NCBI RefSeq assembly: GCF_000499385.1
Contig: NW_013652821.1
Span: 1-52,067 of the forward strand
From: Eimeria necatrix
Taxonomy: Eukaryota > Apicomplexa > Conoidasida > Eucoccidiorida > Eimeriidae
DNA length: 52,067 nucleotides
Direction: 5' to 3'
Positions 12,722 to 23,798 of this stretch are shown here, in pieces. Made by a program: the position numbers and the translations under genes. The notes below the pieces were generated by a model. The model was not told the DNA's origin. It saw only the letters and a list, made by a program, of their open reading frames with translations, and searched no databases. Within the stretch, counting starts at the first letter, position 1, and each line of letters opens with the position of its first letter.

Positions 12722-13434
12722 GCCACATCTGTCTGGACCTCCCCCAGCGGGGGGCCCCAAAGAGCTGCCTGGTGTTGGCAGCTCTGTTGGTTGTTTTTAT
12801 TTCTTTTTGAGGAACAAATGCTGCGTCGCGCTGCCTCTGGAAACGGCAGCAGCAGCTGCTGCTGCTGGGGACTCGCAAGGAGACTTCCAGCAGCAGATTT
12901 GCCTCATCCAGGGAAGCGCTTTTTGTCCCTTAAAGGACCCTTTGCCCAATGGGAGTGCTGCTGGGGAGGGGCCCCAGCAGCAAGACAGCCTCATAGTAAA
13001 GGACGGGCCCCCCGCTGCTTCGGCCCCGCATGCTGCAGCACAGAGGAACGCATGCAGCGGCAAGAAGCTGCTGCTGCAGCAGCCCGCAGCTGCGCCTGCT
13101 GCTGCAGCAAAGCCTCAACGGAGACAGTCCCTTCGCCTCGGCCGCGAGGTGACGTTTCGCGTGCCGCCGGAGCAGTTTGCTGCCCTGCAGCGGCTAGCCT
13201 TCTACGTGGTACTGCAGCAGGTGCCGCAGCAGGCAGCAGCAGAAGCAGCAGCAGACGCAGCAGCAGCAGCAGACGCAGCCAAGAGGCGCACTCCGGGTGT
13301 TTTCTGGGATCCCCAGCTCCCGGAATCTTTCTTTTACAGAGAGGTTTTGGCAGAGCCTCTTTTGGAGGATCTCCAGCTTCGCAGCTGGGCGAGAAGCGGC
13401 CAGTGGGCAGCTCCCGCTGTGTGCACTGAGCAGC

Positions 13435-13468
<34 letters not shown>

Positions 13469-15998
13469 GCAAGCTGGCAGCAAACGACGCAGGGAGGCCC
13501 CAAACTCGCTGCCTCCGATGTCTGCGTGGACCTTCATACGCTGGACTGCCGCTGAGAAAGAGGAGCAGCAGGAAGCAGCAAGGGGGGCCCCCTTCTCACC
13601 TGGGGGCCCCAGGAGCAGCGCCGCTGTTGAGAGGCCCCCTAGTGAGGAGGAAGCAGCCAAGTGGCTCGCAAGGCAGCTCGATGAAGAGGTTTGCTTCTGC
13701 GGGCGTGGACTTGGGCGGGAGCCAGCAGCTGCAGCGGCAGCCGCTGCTGCTGCTGCTGCTGATGCTGCAGCTGCTGCTGCAGGCGGCCCCAGCCGCTGCC
13801 CTGAGTGCCTGCTGCTGCTGGCTCGGTGGACTCTCCAGTGCCGCTCAGCAGTGCATGCGGAGACCCAGCGGGCCCACAGCTCGGTCTCGGGCCTCATGGC
13901 AGCAGCAGAGAAGTGGCTGGGGAGTCTCCCGCCCGCGCTGCTGCTGGGGGCCCCTGGGGCCCCTGCTGCGCCGAAGAGGCCCCGGGTTTCCCTCAAAGGG
14001 TTCACAGTAGCAGACATTATCCTCCAGCCGCTGCGCCAGGGGGCCCCTGCCGGCGAAAAGCCCCAAGAGGGTTTAGGAGGGGGCCCCCCCCGGCGCGTGG
14101 ACTGGCTGGTTGTCAGGTGAGGCTTTTAGTGCTCTCGGAAGAAGGGGCTGGGCGGGGGCCCCCAGGGGCCCTCTCTGAGGGCCTAAGGGGCCCCTCTCTG
14201 AGGGTCTAAGGGGCCCCTCTCTGAGGGGTTAAGGGGAAAGAAGGGGGCGAGGCTGCGCGGCGTGGGCCTGGCGGCTGCAGTGGATTTAGCCCCAGGTGGG
14301 GTTGGTGTTATTTTGTCTGCAGGCTGGCGGGGGCCTCCTGGTTTGGGGCCCCCGGGCCCCGGCCGCGGGGAAGTGTAAGAAACCACAGCCCCAGCTGTGG
14401 GGCCAGGGGGCCCCCCGGGGAAGACGCGGGCTTTGTGGACCTCTGGGTGCCCCCAGCTGTTGTGCCTGGGAGATTCGATTTGCTGCAAGTTGGCATGCAG
14501 GTAAACTTGGGGCCCTGCCTGCTGGTGCTGCGGGCGGCCCCTCCGTGGCCGCAGCCCTTCCGGCGGCTCCGCGCAGCAGCTGCGGCAGCAGCGCCAGCAG
14601 CAGGGAAGGCAGCAGCAGCAGCTGCTGCTGCTGCTGCGGCTTCGCCAGCAGCAGCTGGGGGCTCTGCAATCCCCATCAGCAAACAGAGCTTGGGACTGCT
14701 GCCAGGGGAGACGCTGGGGAGCTGGCTGCCTCCGCTGTTGAGGGCCTGGGCAGCAGCGCTGGGCGAAGCAGGTGGGGAAGGCCTGGGGAGGCCTTTTGCT
14801 GCTCGCTGCTCCAAGTGCATGCGCTGCAGCTCTGCAGCAAGCCCCACAACCCCGCTGGGAGAGCAGCAGCTGCTGCTCTCCCTCGCCCTGGGGAGTGCCT
14901 TTCCCTGTGGCCAGGCCCGAACCTCACAGCCCTCTGGGGGCCCTGCGTGGCTGGCGAAACCCCCGAAGTGCTGCGGCCTGCAGCAGCAGCAGCAGCAGCA
15001 GCAGCAGCGCCAGGGCGCCGTGGGAATGCAGCAGCAAAAGGGCTGCGTGGCACTGCAGCAGCAGGAGCCACGGGGGGAGCCCCTGGGTATGGCTGGAGCC
15101 ACGGCGCTGTGGGAAGTGCTTTTGGAGGCCACCCCAGCAACAGAAGTGAGCTGTGTTGGTTTTGCTGCTGCTGCAGTTTCCCTGAGAGCTATTCCCTCTC
15201 GACAAACAGTGGAGGGCCCGCCTTTTGTTCGGAATACTTCTTGGCTGGGAAGCAGCAAAAGCCCGCCACGGGTCCAGCCAGCTGGAGCTGGGCCTTTGCT
15301 GCCAGCTTCTGGCCCTGCAGCAGCAGCTGCTCCCCCCACCCACCCGCTGCTGCAGCAGTTGCGGCACCGCTACGCTCTTGCCCCCGGGGGGCTTCCGCTG
15401 AGTGCAGCAGAGGCGGCAGAGGCTGAGGCATTAGGCCAGGAGCCTGCGGCCTCCGCGGGTTCCCCAGCGCAACCTCTTTGGCTGGGGGCTGGCCCCCACT
15501 TCGGCAGCAGCAGCAGCAGCTGCTGCTGCTGCTGCAGCTGCCTTGGGGGGAAAAGAGCCGCGGGAGAGTCTCCCGGAGTGCCAGTGAGCCTCAGACTGCC
15601 TCCTTTATTTCGTGGGACGGAAAACAACTCTCGTCCGGCAGCGAGAGCTGGGGGCCCCCTTGCAGGGGCATCCCGCCCCAAGGCCGGGGGCCCCCTTCCA
15701 GGGGCCCCCCGGCCTTGCACTAGCCACGCTGCTGATGTCTGGCCTGGCCCCACAAAAGGCTGTAGTCACAGCCAGCAAAGCAAGGGGGGGCAGCGCAGCC
15801 CACGCAGTGGTGGCTGCTGCGTGGCTAAGGCTAAGGGGCAAGAGTTGGGGGCTGGCGTTGGTGCTGCTGCTGCTGTCCCCTTTGCAGTGTCCCCACAGAG
15901 GATAATAAACACTTCGGCCTGTGGCCTCTACTGCGGGTCGGTGGAGGGCCTTTTGGCACTGCACCTGTCTTTCGTGTGCCGCCGTTGCCTCAGCGAGC

Positions 15999-16039
<41 letters not shown>

Positions 16040-16684
16040 CGCTGCGCCTGTGGGGCGGCTGCGCAAGGCGAATACGACATGAGCAGCAGACTTGGGGGCA
16101 TTCAAATGGGGGCCCTTGTTGCTTTTGAAGAGGCTGCCACAGGGAGACTGCTGCTGGTCCTTTTTCAAAATGCAGCAGCCCTCCGCCTGCTGCAGCACCT
16201 TGGCTGCCTCAGCCACTCCACGGACGCAGAGGCGCTTGACGCATGCGTTGCAGCCATCGTGCATGCGCAGACAGATCAGCAGCAGCAGCAGCAGCAAGAC
16301 CTGCTAGCGAGCAGCAGCAACGGGGCCCTCGTCTACGGCGCCCTGTGCTGCGACGCATGCAACACTGCCGCCAAATGGGTGCTAAATTCAGGCGAGGGGT
16401 TCTTAAAGGGGGGCTCCAACATTCGAGTCCGAAAGCGAATCCGAGTGGAGGGTCTTATACGCCCTGTTGGCCCTTTTCAAGCTTGCTGGCCTCGTGCTGA
16501 GTTTGCTGCTGCTGCTGCAGCTGCGGGGGATGCTGGTGCAGCGGACCGCACGCGCTACTTTGGGCAGCAGCAGACACTGTGCCTCCCGGTCATTTTTGCA
16601 GTAGACTGGGTAGCTCTCACAGCAGCAGATACGCTGCTCAACATTCACAATGAGTATATGGACTTGATGCAGCAGCAACACTAG
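5541..16684 (+). CDS. Giant homopolymer-rich protein with Cys-rich C-terminus
   Basis: Two-exon model, exon 1 5541-14116 and exon 2 14323-16684, about 3645 aa. The donor (gtcag|gtgagg) and acceptor (tctgcag|gctgg) join in phase 2. The start is the first in-frame ATG; further upstream exons are possible. Long Ser, Ala and Gln runs separate unique blocks, for example [20 protein letters not shown] near the end of exon 1 and [19 protein letters not shown] early in exon 2. GGGGCCCC words give collagen-like Gly-Pro runs. Near the C-terminus are VCRRC, then RCACG after a Ser run, then [21 protein letters not shown] CxxC/CxC pair before beta-rich sequence recalls the zinc ribbon in the OB folds of RPA70 or CTC1; this is weak inference. 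The stretch at about 15560-15900 may hide another intron. The function is unknown. Confidence 0.6.
14157..14235. repeat. 23-bp tandem repeat inside the intron
   Basis: Three copies of a unit close to GGGGCCCCTCTCTGAGGGTCTAA within the 206-base intron of the giant gene. Each unit starts with the GGGGCCCC word that is common through this gene. Confidence 0.8.
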
Positions 16685-17195
16685 TAGCGAGCCTTTCGCC
16701 CTCGTGTCTGAGATGATAAGGCAACTAGTTGCACTTTCAGAAGCAACGGCACCTGCTGGTGCTGCTTCTACTTACCCTCAGGTGGTCAAATGACCTCCTG
16801 TGGTTCAAAAAGCCGGAAAACCAACAAAATACGTAAGGAAAACTCCGCACTTTCGCTTCTGCTGCGGCTCTATGGCTGTTAGTTTCTGGTCTGCGTGCTG
16901 CGCATGACTGGGCAATTCCCATTGGCAGCAGCAGCTGCTTCTGACCTTTAAAGCTGCACTCATGAGCCCTGTGGGAGGTGGCTACAAATGGCAGTTAGGG
17001 AACGTTTTCGAATAAACAAATGCGCACAGAGAAAGCTAAGAATGGGACTCCAGCGATTTAGGTCTTTTCAGGTTGCACTGGAAGCTAGAAAAAGAAGAAA
17101 AAGAGTGAAACGAGTGCCTCTTTCACATAAAACTCTGTGTGCAAATGAATGTAAAAGGTGCCCTTTTCACAGGAAGCTTTGACTTTGGCCAGCAC
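16685..17195. other. Intergenic region at the repeat-rich to repeat-poor boundary
   Basis: Just over 500 bases between the giant gene and the next exon. CAG runs fade out here. A short basic plus-strand open frame (16988-17182) has no recognisable features and is not called. Confidence 0.6.
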
Positions 17196-17357
17196 TCATC
17201 GGCTGCCTGCGTTGCCGTACGCCTGCTTGAGAGACTCGAGAGCCTCAAAAGCAACTTGAGCATCTGCATCAAGGGCTTCTTGGGCCTGCTTAGAGTCAAC
17301 AGAAGAAGCTGCAGCTGCTGCTGCTCCCCCAGGGCCCGCCCCGGCCCACTCCGCGCC
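17196..17357 (-). other. Possible terminal exon (53 codons)
   Basis: On the minus strand a strong acceptor (tgtgttttccag|ggcgcg) opens a frame of 53 codons ending in TGA at 17196-17198. The peptide has an Ala-rich start and an acidic helical end, with ALDADAQVAFEALESLKQAY in it. It could be an alternative last exon of the RAP gene immediately upstream, since a phase-0 donor (CCTGAT|GTGGGA) exists before that gene's TAG. It could instead belong to another transcript. No family is recognised. Confidence 0.35.
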
Positions 17358-17598
17358 CTGGAAAACACAATGCATACAGCAAAATTCAAGAATAAAAAGT
17401 CATTCCACACGATTTAATCCTGCCGCAAGCATCACTGTGCGAAGCTTCGGTGACTAAAATCCCAATCCCTAAACCCTCATCCCAAGGAATTCGAGAGGTT
17501 TATTCGCGGTAGCTTCATTGCCTAGAGTAGCGCTGCAGCAGTTCGCCTGGAGCTGCTGTGTAAAAGCCCCCAGCGTGTATACTGTTTGGCAGTGCAGG

Positions 17599-20500
17599 CT
17601 AGAAATCATTTCCCACATCAGGGCTCAGGGGCTCATCCGGAGATATGCTTCTCCCACTGACAACCTCCTTAGAAGTTCCTTCAGCCACAGTCTTGCGGCC
17701 CCGGGGAATCCGGAGCCGCCGGGGGTGGCCGTTAGTGCCATTTTCTCCGAGATCATCGTCGTCGAGTTCGAAGGCTTCAAACCTTCTACTCTGCGCGCCA
17801 ATCAGGAAAAGAATAATCTTTTCAATAAGTATGAAATGTAGGCGATTGAATGCCTCCACACTAAAGCAAGCCTCTCTATTTCGGCGCAGACAGAACAGCA
17901 GGAAAATACAAAAATTCCGGAGTGGGGGCAAAGGACAGAATAGCCAGAAAGGGATTGGGGCCGAAGCCCACCTGCAGCGACGGCAAGTGCTCAAGGGTGT
18001 CCGTGCCCAGCAGCGAGCTCACAGACGAGATCAGATCCTCGGCAGCTGCAGGGGGCTGCTGCTGCTGCTGCTGCTGCTGGCTAGGATTTGTGAAATTGGC
18101 GAACTCCGCGGCTTGCGGGCAGCAAGCAGCTGCAATGTGTGCAACAAAGCTCCTCAGGTTGCGGTCGAGGACTGCAGAGTACAGGGCTCTCAGGTGCACA
18201 GAGTGCACAGTCCAGCCTGCAGCACCACGCAGGTGGCTCACAGCAGCAGTCTTTTCGTCAAATATCATTGTGCATTTTACCCGCCAAAGAGGCTCCTGAA
18301 TAACTCATTGTTTGGGTTCTGTGGATGCTTAGCAGAGCGCTGCTTACCCAGAAAAGTGAGCTGGCGCTGGCGCAACTCTGCGGTGGCCGTAGGCTTATTA
18401 GATGGCGCCAGAAGGTCCTGCAAAGAGTCAAAAACAGACAAAACAAGAAACTCAGTCATTCTTCAGTAGCCTCCAAAGAAAGGATCCAATGGATAACCTC
18501 CGCCGCTGCTGGGCTCGGCTGCCTCCTCGATGCAGGGACCAAGAAGTGCCTAGAGTAAAAGTGCTGCATCAGACTTCTTCAAGGGGGCCCTTTGGGGCCC
18601 CCCATCGAAAAAAGAGTCTTGCCTGAAACGTGAGGACGTCAATGAGATGCTTTTCGATTGGGAACGCCACACTGACTCTGTAGATATCTTCCAACACGAA
18701 AGTGACCTTGTGAGGTATCCTCATCTGCGAAACAAAGCCAAACAAATCCGCGGAAGACAAATGCAATTCACAATGCGCGTGCGTTAGCTGTCCGCCTCTC
18801 TTTTTTAAAAAAAAGAAGGCGCATGAGACTGGTTGCAAAGAGGGAAAAAGGGCAAAAGATGAGCCTCTGCCCTCTGCTGCCAACAAGCATTCAGATCCAA
18901 GGTTAGCGAGAGCTGCTTATTTTGCCATTGCGCAATTTCAACACTTCAGATTTTCATGTATGGCTCGAAGTGCTTCAAGTCTAGACTGCTTGTTCATAAT
19001 TAGCTCTTCTATACGCTGAGGTAGGAGTCAAGTTCGTGAAAAGTGCTGCGCTAAAGCCATGCATGTTGTGAAACGCTAAACTCTGGTAATCGGAAACCTA
19101 AGTAGCCTGCATTCACTGCATCTCACGAAGAAACCAGTCACTCATCCGGCAAAAAACATCTGGAAAAACGTCTCCAGCATGCACATTCCGCAGCTAGAGT
19201 TGTGTACAGGTGGCTCCATTCTGCATTACTGTATGCTGCTGCATGCGCCGAAAGCAGCCGCGGCACTCAGGCAGCTGCTGCAGCGGCTTTACGCCCAGCG
19301 ACATTGCCAGCAGCAGCAAAGCCTCACCTGTATGAGGGGCTCAGAGAGCCAAGCGTCATAGTTGTAGTCCTTGACGCGCAGCCGAGACGTTCCGGGGCCA
19401 TACTTGCTCTGGTGACTCCCCTTGTGGAACACGTCGTACCGGGGGGCCCCCAAAACCGACTGCAGCCACCCCTTCAGCTGTTTTGAGGGCTGGCCCCCTA
19501 ACGAAGGCCCAGCAAACCGAGAGACATGGAGACAAACCTGCTGCGCCGGGAGCAGATCCAGAGGCAGCCGAGGTCCGTAGAGACTGAGCAGCAAATAAGC
19601 AGCAAACCGGTTTCAAAATGCCCATTGGCTCCGCCACTGCAGCAGCAGACACTGTGACACTAGCAAAGAGCCCTTGTTAAACAAGTTCACTATGAGCCTC
19701 ACCTTGCGGCTTCCTCCAGTAGAGGCAGCAAGTAGTCTTCTTCTCCAAGGGAGACGCAGGCAAACGCCAGCCTCAAGAGACTCTCAGCAAGCGCTGAGGC
19801 GTGCGGGTGATCGTCCCCCGCGTCTGCTGTGTTCTGCAGAACCCCCTTGTCGAGGCCAGGCGGCAAGGTCTCGCCCCCCCTGTACCTCCCGAGCTGGTGG
19901 GCTTCGCAGAATGCCTCTCTCTCTTCTGCAGCCAGAAATGAAACGGATGATTCCCCAGGTGCAGCGCCTGCTGCTTCTGGGGAATCCTCTGGTGCAGCAG
20001 CTGCTGCAGGGGGGTCCTTTGCTCCATAGCGCCGGGTCAGCACGTAGCGCAGCACGCTCCGAGTCCAGCCAAGACTGAAGTGGGTCTGCAGGAAGCCACG
20101 CCGCACAAGCTTTTGCTGCTGCTGCTGCTGTAGTTAGTCGAGACAGGCTAGAGCAGTTAAGACAGGGTCTCGAGCCTTGGAGGCACACCGCAGCAGGAAC
20201 TCTCCTGCTCAGTCTTCGAAATGCAGCTGCAGAGTTTCGTCACAGCGAAGCCGCAATGAATGTATAGGCATGAAGGCAAATAAAGAAGATCCATGTACCG
20301 GCGCCGTCCTCACCTCCGTAGTGGCCCAAAGAAAGTGGCAAAGAGAAGGCAGCGCCAAGGCCTCTCCTTCTGTTTCTATCTTGTGTTGCAGGCCCTCAGC
20401 CATTCTGTACACAGCACAGCGAAGTACACAGCAGCTCTTCACGAGCCCTTTCAGCAGCGGCCAGTAGCTCACCACACGCTGGTTGAGCAATTCAGCACAA

Positions 20501-23500
20501 AGCCTGCACGGGTGTGCATTTTGTATGCAGAGAAGGAACTAGGTGCTTGAAAAGCCTACCCTTAGGTCAGCCTACAGAGGACTTGCTGATCTGTAAATGT
20601 TTTTAGTTCTCGTATTCATAAATCGTTCCATGCAGCTACATTGTGCCGTTTCCACTCTGTTAAGACAGCAACCTTTGACCTACTTGATGAAAGCGTCGTC
20701 TACGAATCCAATCTGCGCGCAGGCAAACAGCAGCGCTGCGGTGGAGTCGGGATCGATTGTCATGCCTGCAAGCCGTTGGAGCTGCGCAGAGAGGGCAGCC
20801 TGCACCTTGAGGCGTCTGTGGATGTGCGTGCGGATTAGCAGCCTTTCTTCTGCCCGCAGGGCTGCAAAGCACCCTAAAAGGCGCAGAAACTCCCGGGTAG
20901 AGGCGCGCCCCAGCAAGTAGGCTAGCCGGCGCATGGCCAGCTGCAGCAGCTGTGGGTCCGGCAGCCGCAGCAACAGCAGCGCATGCAGCAGGTCGCACAG
21001 GCTCGCGCAGTCCAGGCACCAGTGGCTGCGCAGTTTGATCTGCAGCTGGTGCTGCAGCTGCTGCTGGAGCTGGGGAGGACGAGCAGCGCAGTCGACCTTG
21101 CTCAGCAGCAGCAGCAGCTGCACGCAGTCTTCCGCAAAAAGCCGTTCCACCTTCCGTCCAACGGCGCGCAGGAGCTGAGGCACCGCCGGGTGTGATAGGT
21201 ACTCCGCTTCAGAGAGCCCTATGAGGGCCTGCGCCACCCCTTCTGGAGGCAGCGCATGCAAACGCTGCTGCAGCATGCTGCAGCAGCTGTCGAGAGCTCG
21301 AGTGTCTGTACACCCCCCAACGCCCAAGCCGTAAACTGTGCGTGAGAGCTGCTTTGGAGAAAATGAAGGCAACTGGCTGACGACCTTTTCAGCCAAGACT
21401 TTCATGAACTCCGCGTTGGAGTACCCCAGAACTGCGAAGGCCACCGCGGTGGTTGCGAGCTGCTGAGGGCTGAAGGCGCTCAAGTGCGGCAGCATCGTCA
21501 CACTCAAGTCAGCCAAAAGCTCTTCGTCTTGCACCCCTGAGGCACAGCAGAAGGCAGACTTTGCCAAGAGTGGGTGAGTTTTTTCTTACTTCGCTCAAAA
21601 GCTGCAAATGCACCTATCGAATTTCGCGCAGGGGCGTCTGCGTTTCAGCATGTCAGGGGTCCATGAACGGAACTACAAAACTAGCAAAGAACTGGCCAAA
21701 ACAGGGGAGCACTGGTCTCCAGGAAATCCCACAAAAGTGTATCCTCAGGGACTCTCTAGCGGGGCTCACTGAGCCGCTTCTTACCTGCCTGGGCGTAGGC
21801 CGAGGCGATCGTTGAGAGCTGGCGGGCATTTAATTGAGGGAGGGCCCCCCTAATGATGGGGGTTAGAGTGTAGTCGAACAAGTCCTTTGAGTCCTCCAGC
21901 GTCCGCGCTAAGGCCCAGGCCAGCTGCACAACATCCCCCGGGGCGCAGAGCTCAGCCTCCGTCTCGAGCCTGCGCTGCACCGCCGCAAAGAGCCCCTTGT
22001 CCGCCACGCCCACGGCGGCAAAGGCCCACGAGACGGAGGCCAGCTCGGAAACTGACAGCTGCGGCAGCAGGGCCTTGGCCCGTGCTGCGAGGCCCCCAAA
22101 AAGGCCGAAGTCTCTCACGCGCAGCCGGGCCAAGGCGCAGCAGACGCAGGTGAGGTCCAGGGGGCGCTGGATGTGGGGAGTCACTCGCTGCACAGCCTCA
22201 AGAAGGGCCCCGTGCAGGGCCCTCCCCTCAGCCAGAGAGGCACAGGCCGGCAGCATGCTGAGGCAGTACAGGCAAGTGGCCACTTGGTGGGGAGAAAGTT
22301 CTGGAGCCAGAGCCCCGCAGCGAGCTAACAACTGAGGCAGCCACTGAGGGGGGTGCTCCAGGCGCATGAGGCCCCACAGCATGTTCGAGGCCCCCTGGGG
22401 GTCCAGCAGCGGCAGCGCTGCATGCGCTGCCTCCAGCAGCAGCAGAAAGCGGCGGTCAGAAACTACGGAGCTTCGCGTGTAGGGGCTCACGAGGCGCCCC
22501 AGACGGTGCACAGCAGTCACTGCGTTCACAGGGTCGAGCCCGAAGTGCTGCGCCAGGTGCAGTCGTGTAGCTTCAGCAGCAGCAGCAGCAGGAGCAGCAG
22601 CAGCAGCAGGAACAGCAGCCTTCTCCGTCGAGGGAGGCTCTGCAGCGGCCGTTCCCCCCACAGCCTCTCCTGCTGCAGCAATCGCCTCCAGGATGGCCTC
22701 GGGGCCCTTGGCTCTCATCAGCCGCTGCTGCGTGTGCAGGTGCTGGGGAGAAAGTTTTTCCCAAAGACCTCGCGGCATGCGCGCTGCATGCGCAGCTTTG
22801 GCCACGGGGCTTTCAGTCTCAATTAGCTCTGCCTCTTCTGTTCCCTCCGCTGCCACGGGCTGCTCAGCGGAAGCAGCAGCAAGCCCAGGGTCCTCAGAGA
22901 GTGGATCGGGAGGCAGGGGGGGGCCATCGTATGGCTCAGCGACAAGTGCCTCCGGGGCCCCAGTTGCCCCCTGGGGCCCCCTGCCATGCATGCTGCTCCC
23001 CGGCAGCTCTGCTGGCCTTATCCGTGCATGCAGCTCGACACTTTGCTGCAGGTCCGACAGGTCCCGCCAGTCTGGAGGCGGGCGTGGCGCTGTAGCCTCG
23101 TGGACTTCGCTGGGGGCTCTGGGGGAGTGGAGACCCCCCCCAGTTCTCGCTGCCTGGGGGAGGCCTCGGGGGCCAGAAGCCCCATCGTCTGGGGCTGCAG
23201 CTGCTTCGGGCAGCATCCTGTGGGGGCTCGCGGGGCTGGGGCTTTGAATGACCTTCGGTGCTGCCTTGGAGCCCAAGACCTGCACTGTACGCTTAGCGGC
23301 GCGCGCGTGCCTTTGCATGCGCTTGTCTTGCTCTTGCTTCAGCAGCTGCTGCCACAGCGAAGGCTGGTAAAGGGACTCATTGTCTTTGAGGCCCTTGACG
23401 TTGAAACGGGACTTCCCAAACATCCGCGTGCTGCCGGGAGATGGTGACCCTGGGGGCCCCCGCGAGCCTGGAGGGCCCCCTCCCCTCTGAATCTGTACGT

Positions 23501-23798
23501 TTACTGGTGGCCTATAAGAGGGGCTCCCAAACTCGTCGACAGGCACGCGTTCCTCTTCAAACAGCGCCCCAAACGCGCGGTGGGCGTCCAGGCAGTCTTC
23601 TGCGGCGTTGGCGCCGCGGGCAGATACGGGGTCCCTGGAGGCCCCATGAGGCCTCTCAGAGCTCTCTGTGGGGCGCTTAGGGGCCCCATCAGCGTTGGGA
23701 AGGCGGGCCTCCGATATGCCACGGCGGGCCCCACTGAGCATGTCCCAGGCATTGCTCGAGCGGAGCCGTGGGGACCGGCCACTGAAAAAGGACCTCAT
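17599..23798 (-). CDS. Helical-repeat protein with C-terminal RAP domain
   Basis: Nine-exon minus-strand model, 1448 aa, all phases consistent: 23798-21785, 21536-20684, 20503-20314, 20127-19703, 19583-19328, 18724-18623, 18417-18348, 18216-17972, 17790-17599. The N-terminal third is low-complexity and basic and may be an organellar presequence. Residues about 480-955 contain FASTK/OPR-like helical repeats, with motifs such as LSPHQVATCLYCLSML, LNARQLSTIASAYAQAG (across intron 1) and FSPKQLSRTVYGLG. At about 1250-1335 is a RAP-like domain: VAFPIEKHLIDVLTFQ, then a KPTATAELRQRQLTFLG stretch followed by WTVHSV across an intron. RAP proteins are RNA-binding factors expanded in Apicomplexa and generally act on mitochondrial or plastid RNA. 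Intron 6 uses a GC donor (TTTCAG|GCAAGA). The target RNA cannot be inferred. Confidence 0.85.

Noticed and set aside
5475..14066. Minus-strand frames up to about 500 codons opposite the giant gene
   Set aside because: They are mirror readings of the repeats. The unique blocks between runs look protein-like only in the plus-strand frame.
18223..18281. Alternative RAP-gene exon beginning GAGCCTCTTTGG after ttattcag
   Set aside because: Its phase does not agree with the preceding exon. The acceptor at 18217 restores the conserved LGW join of the RAP domain in phase.
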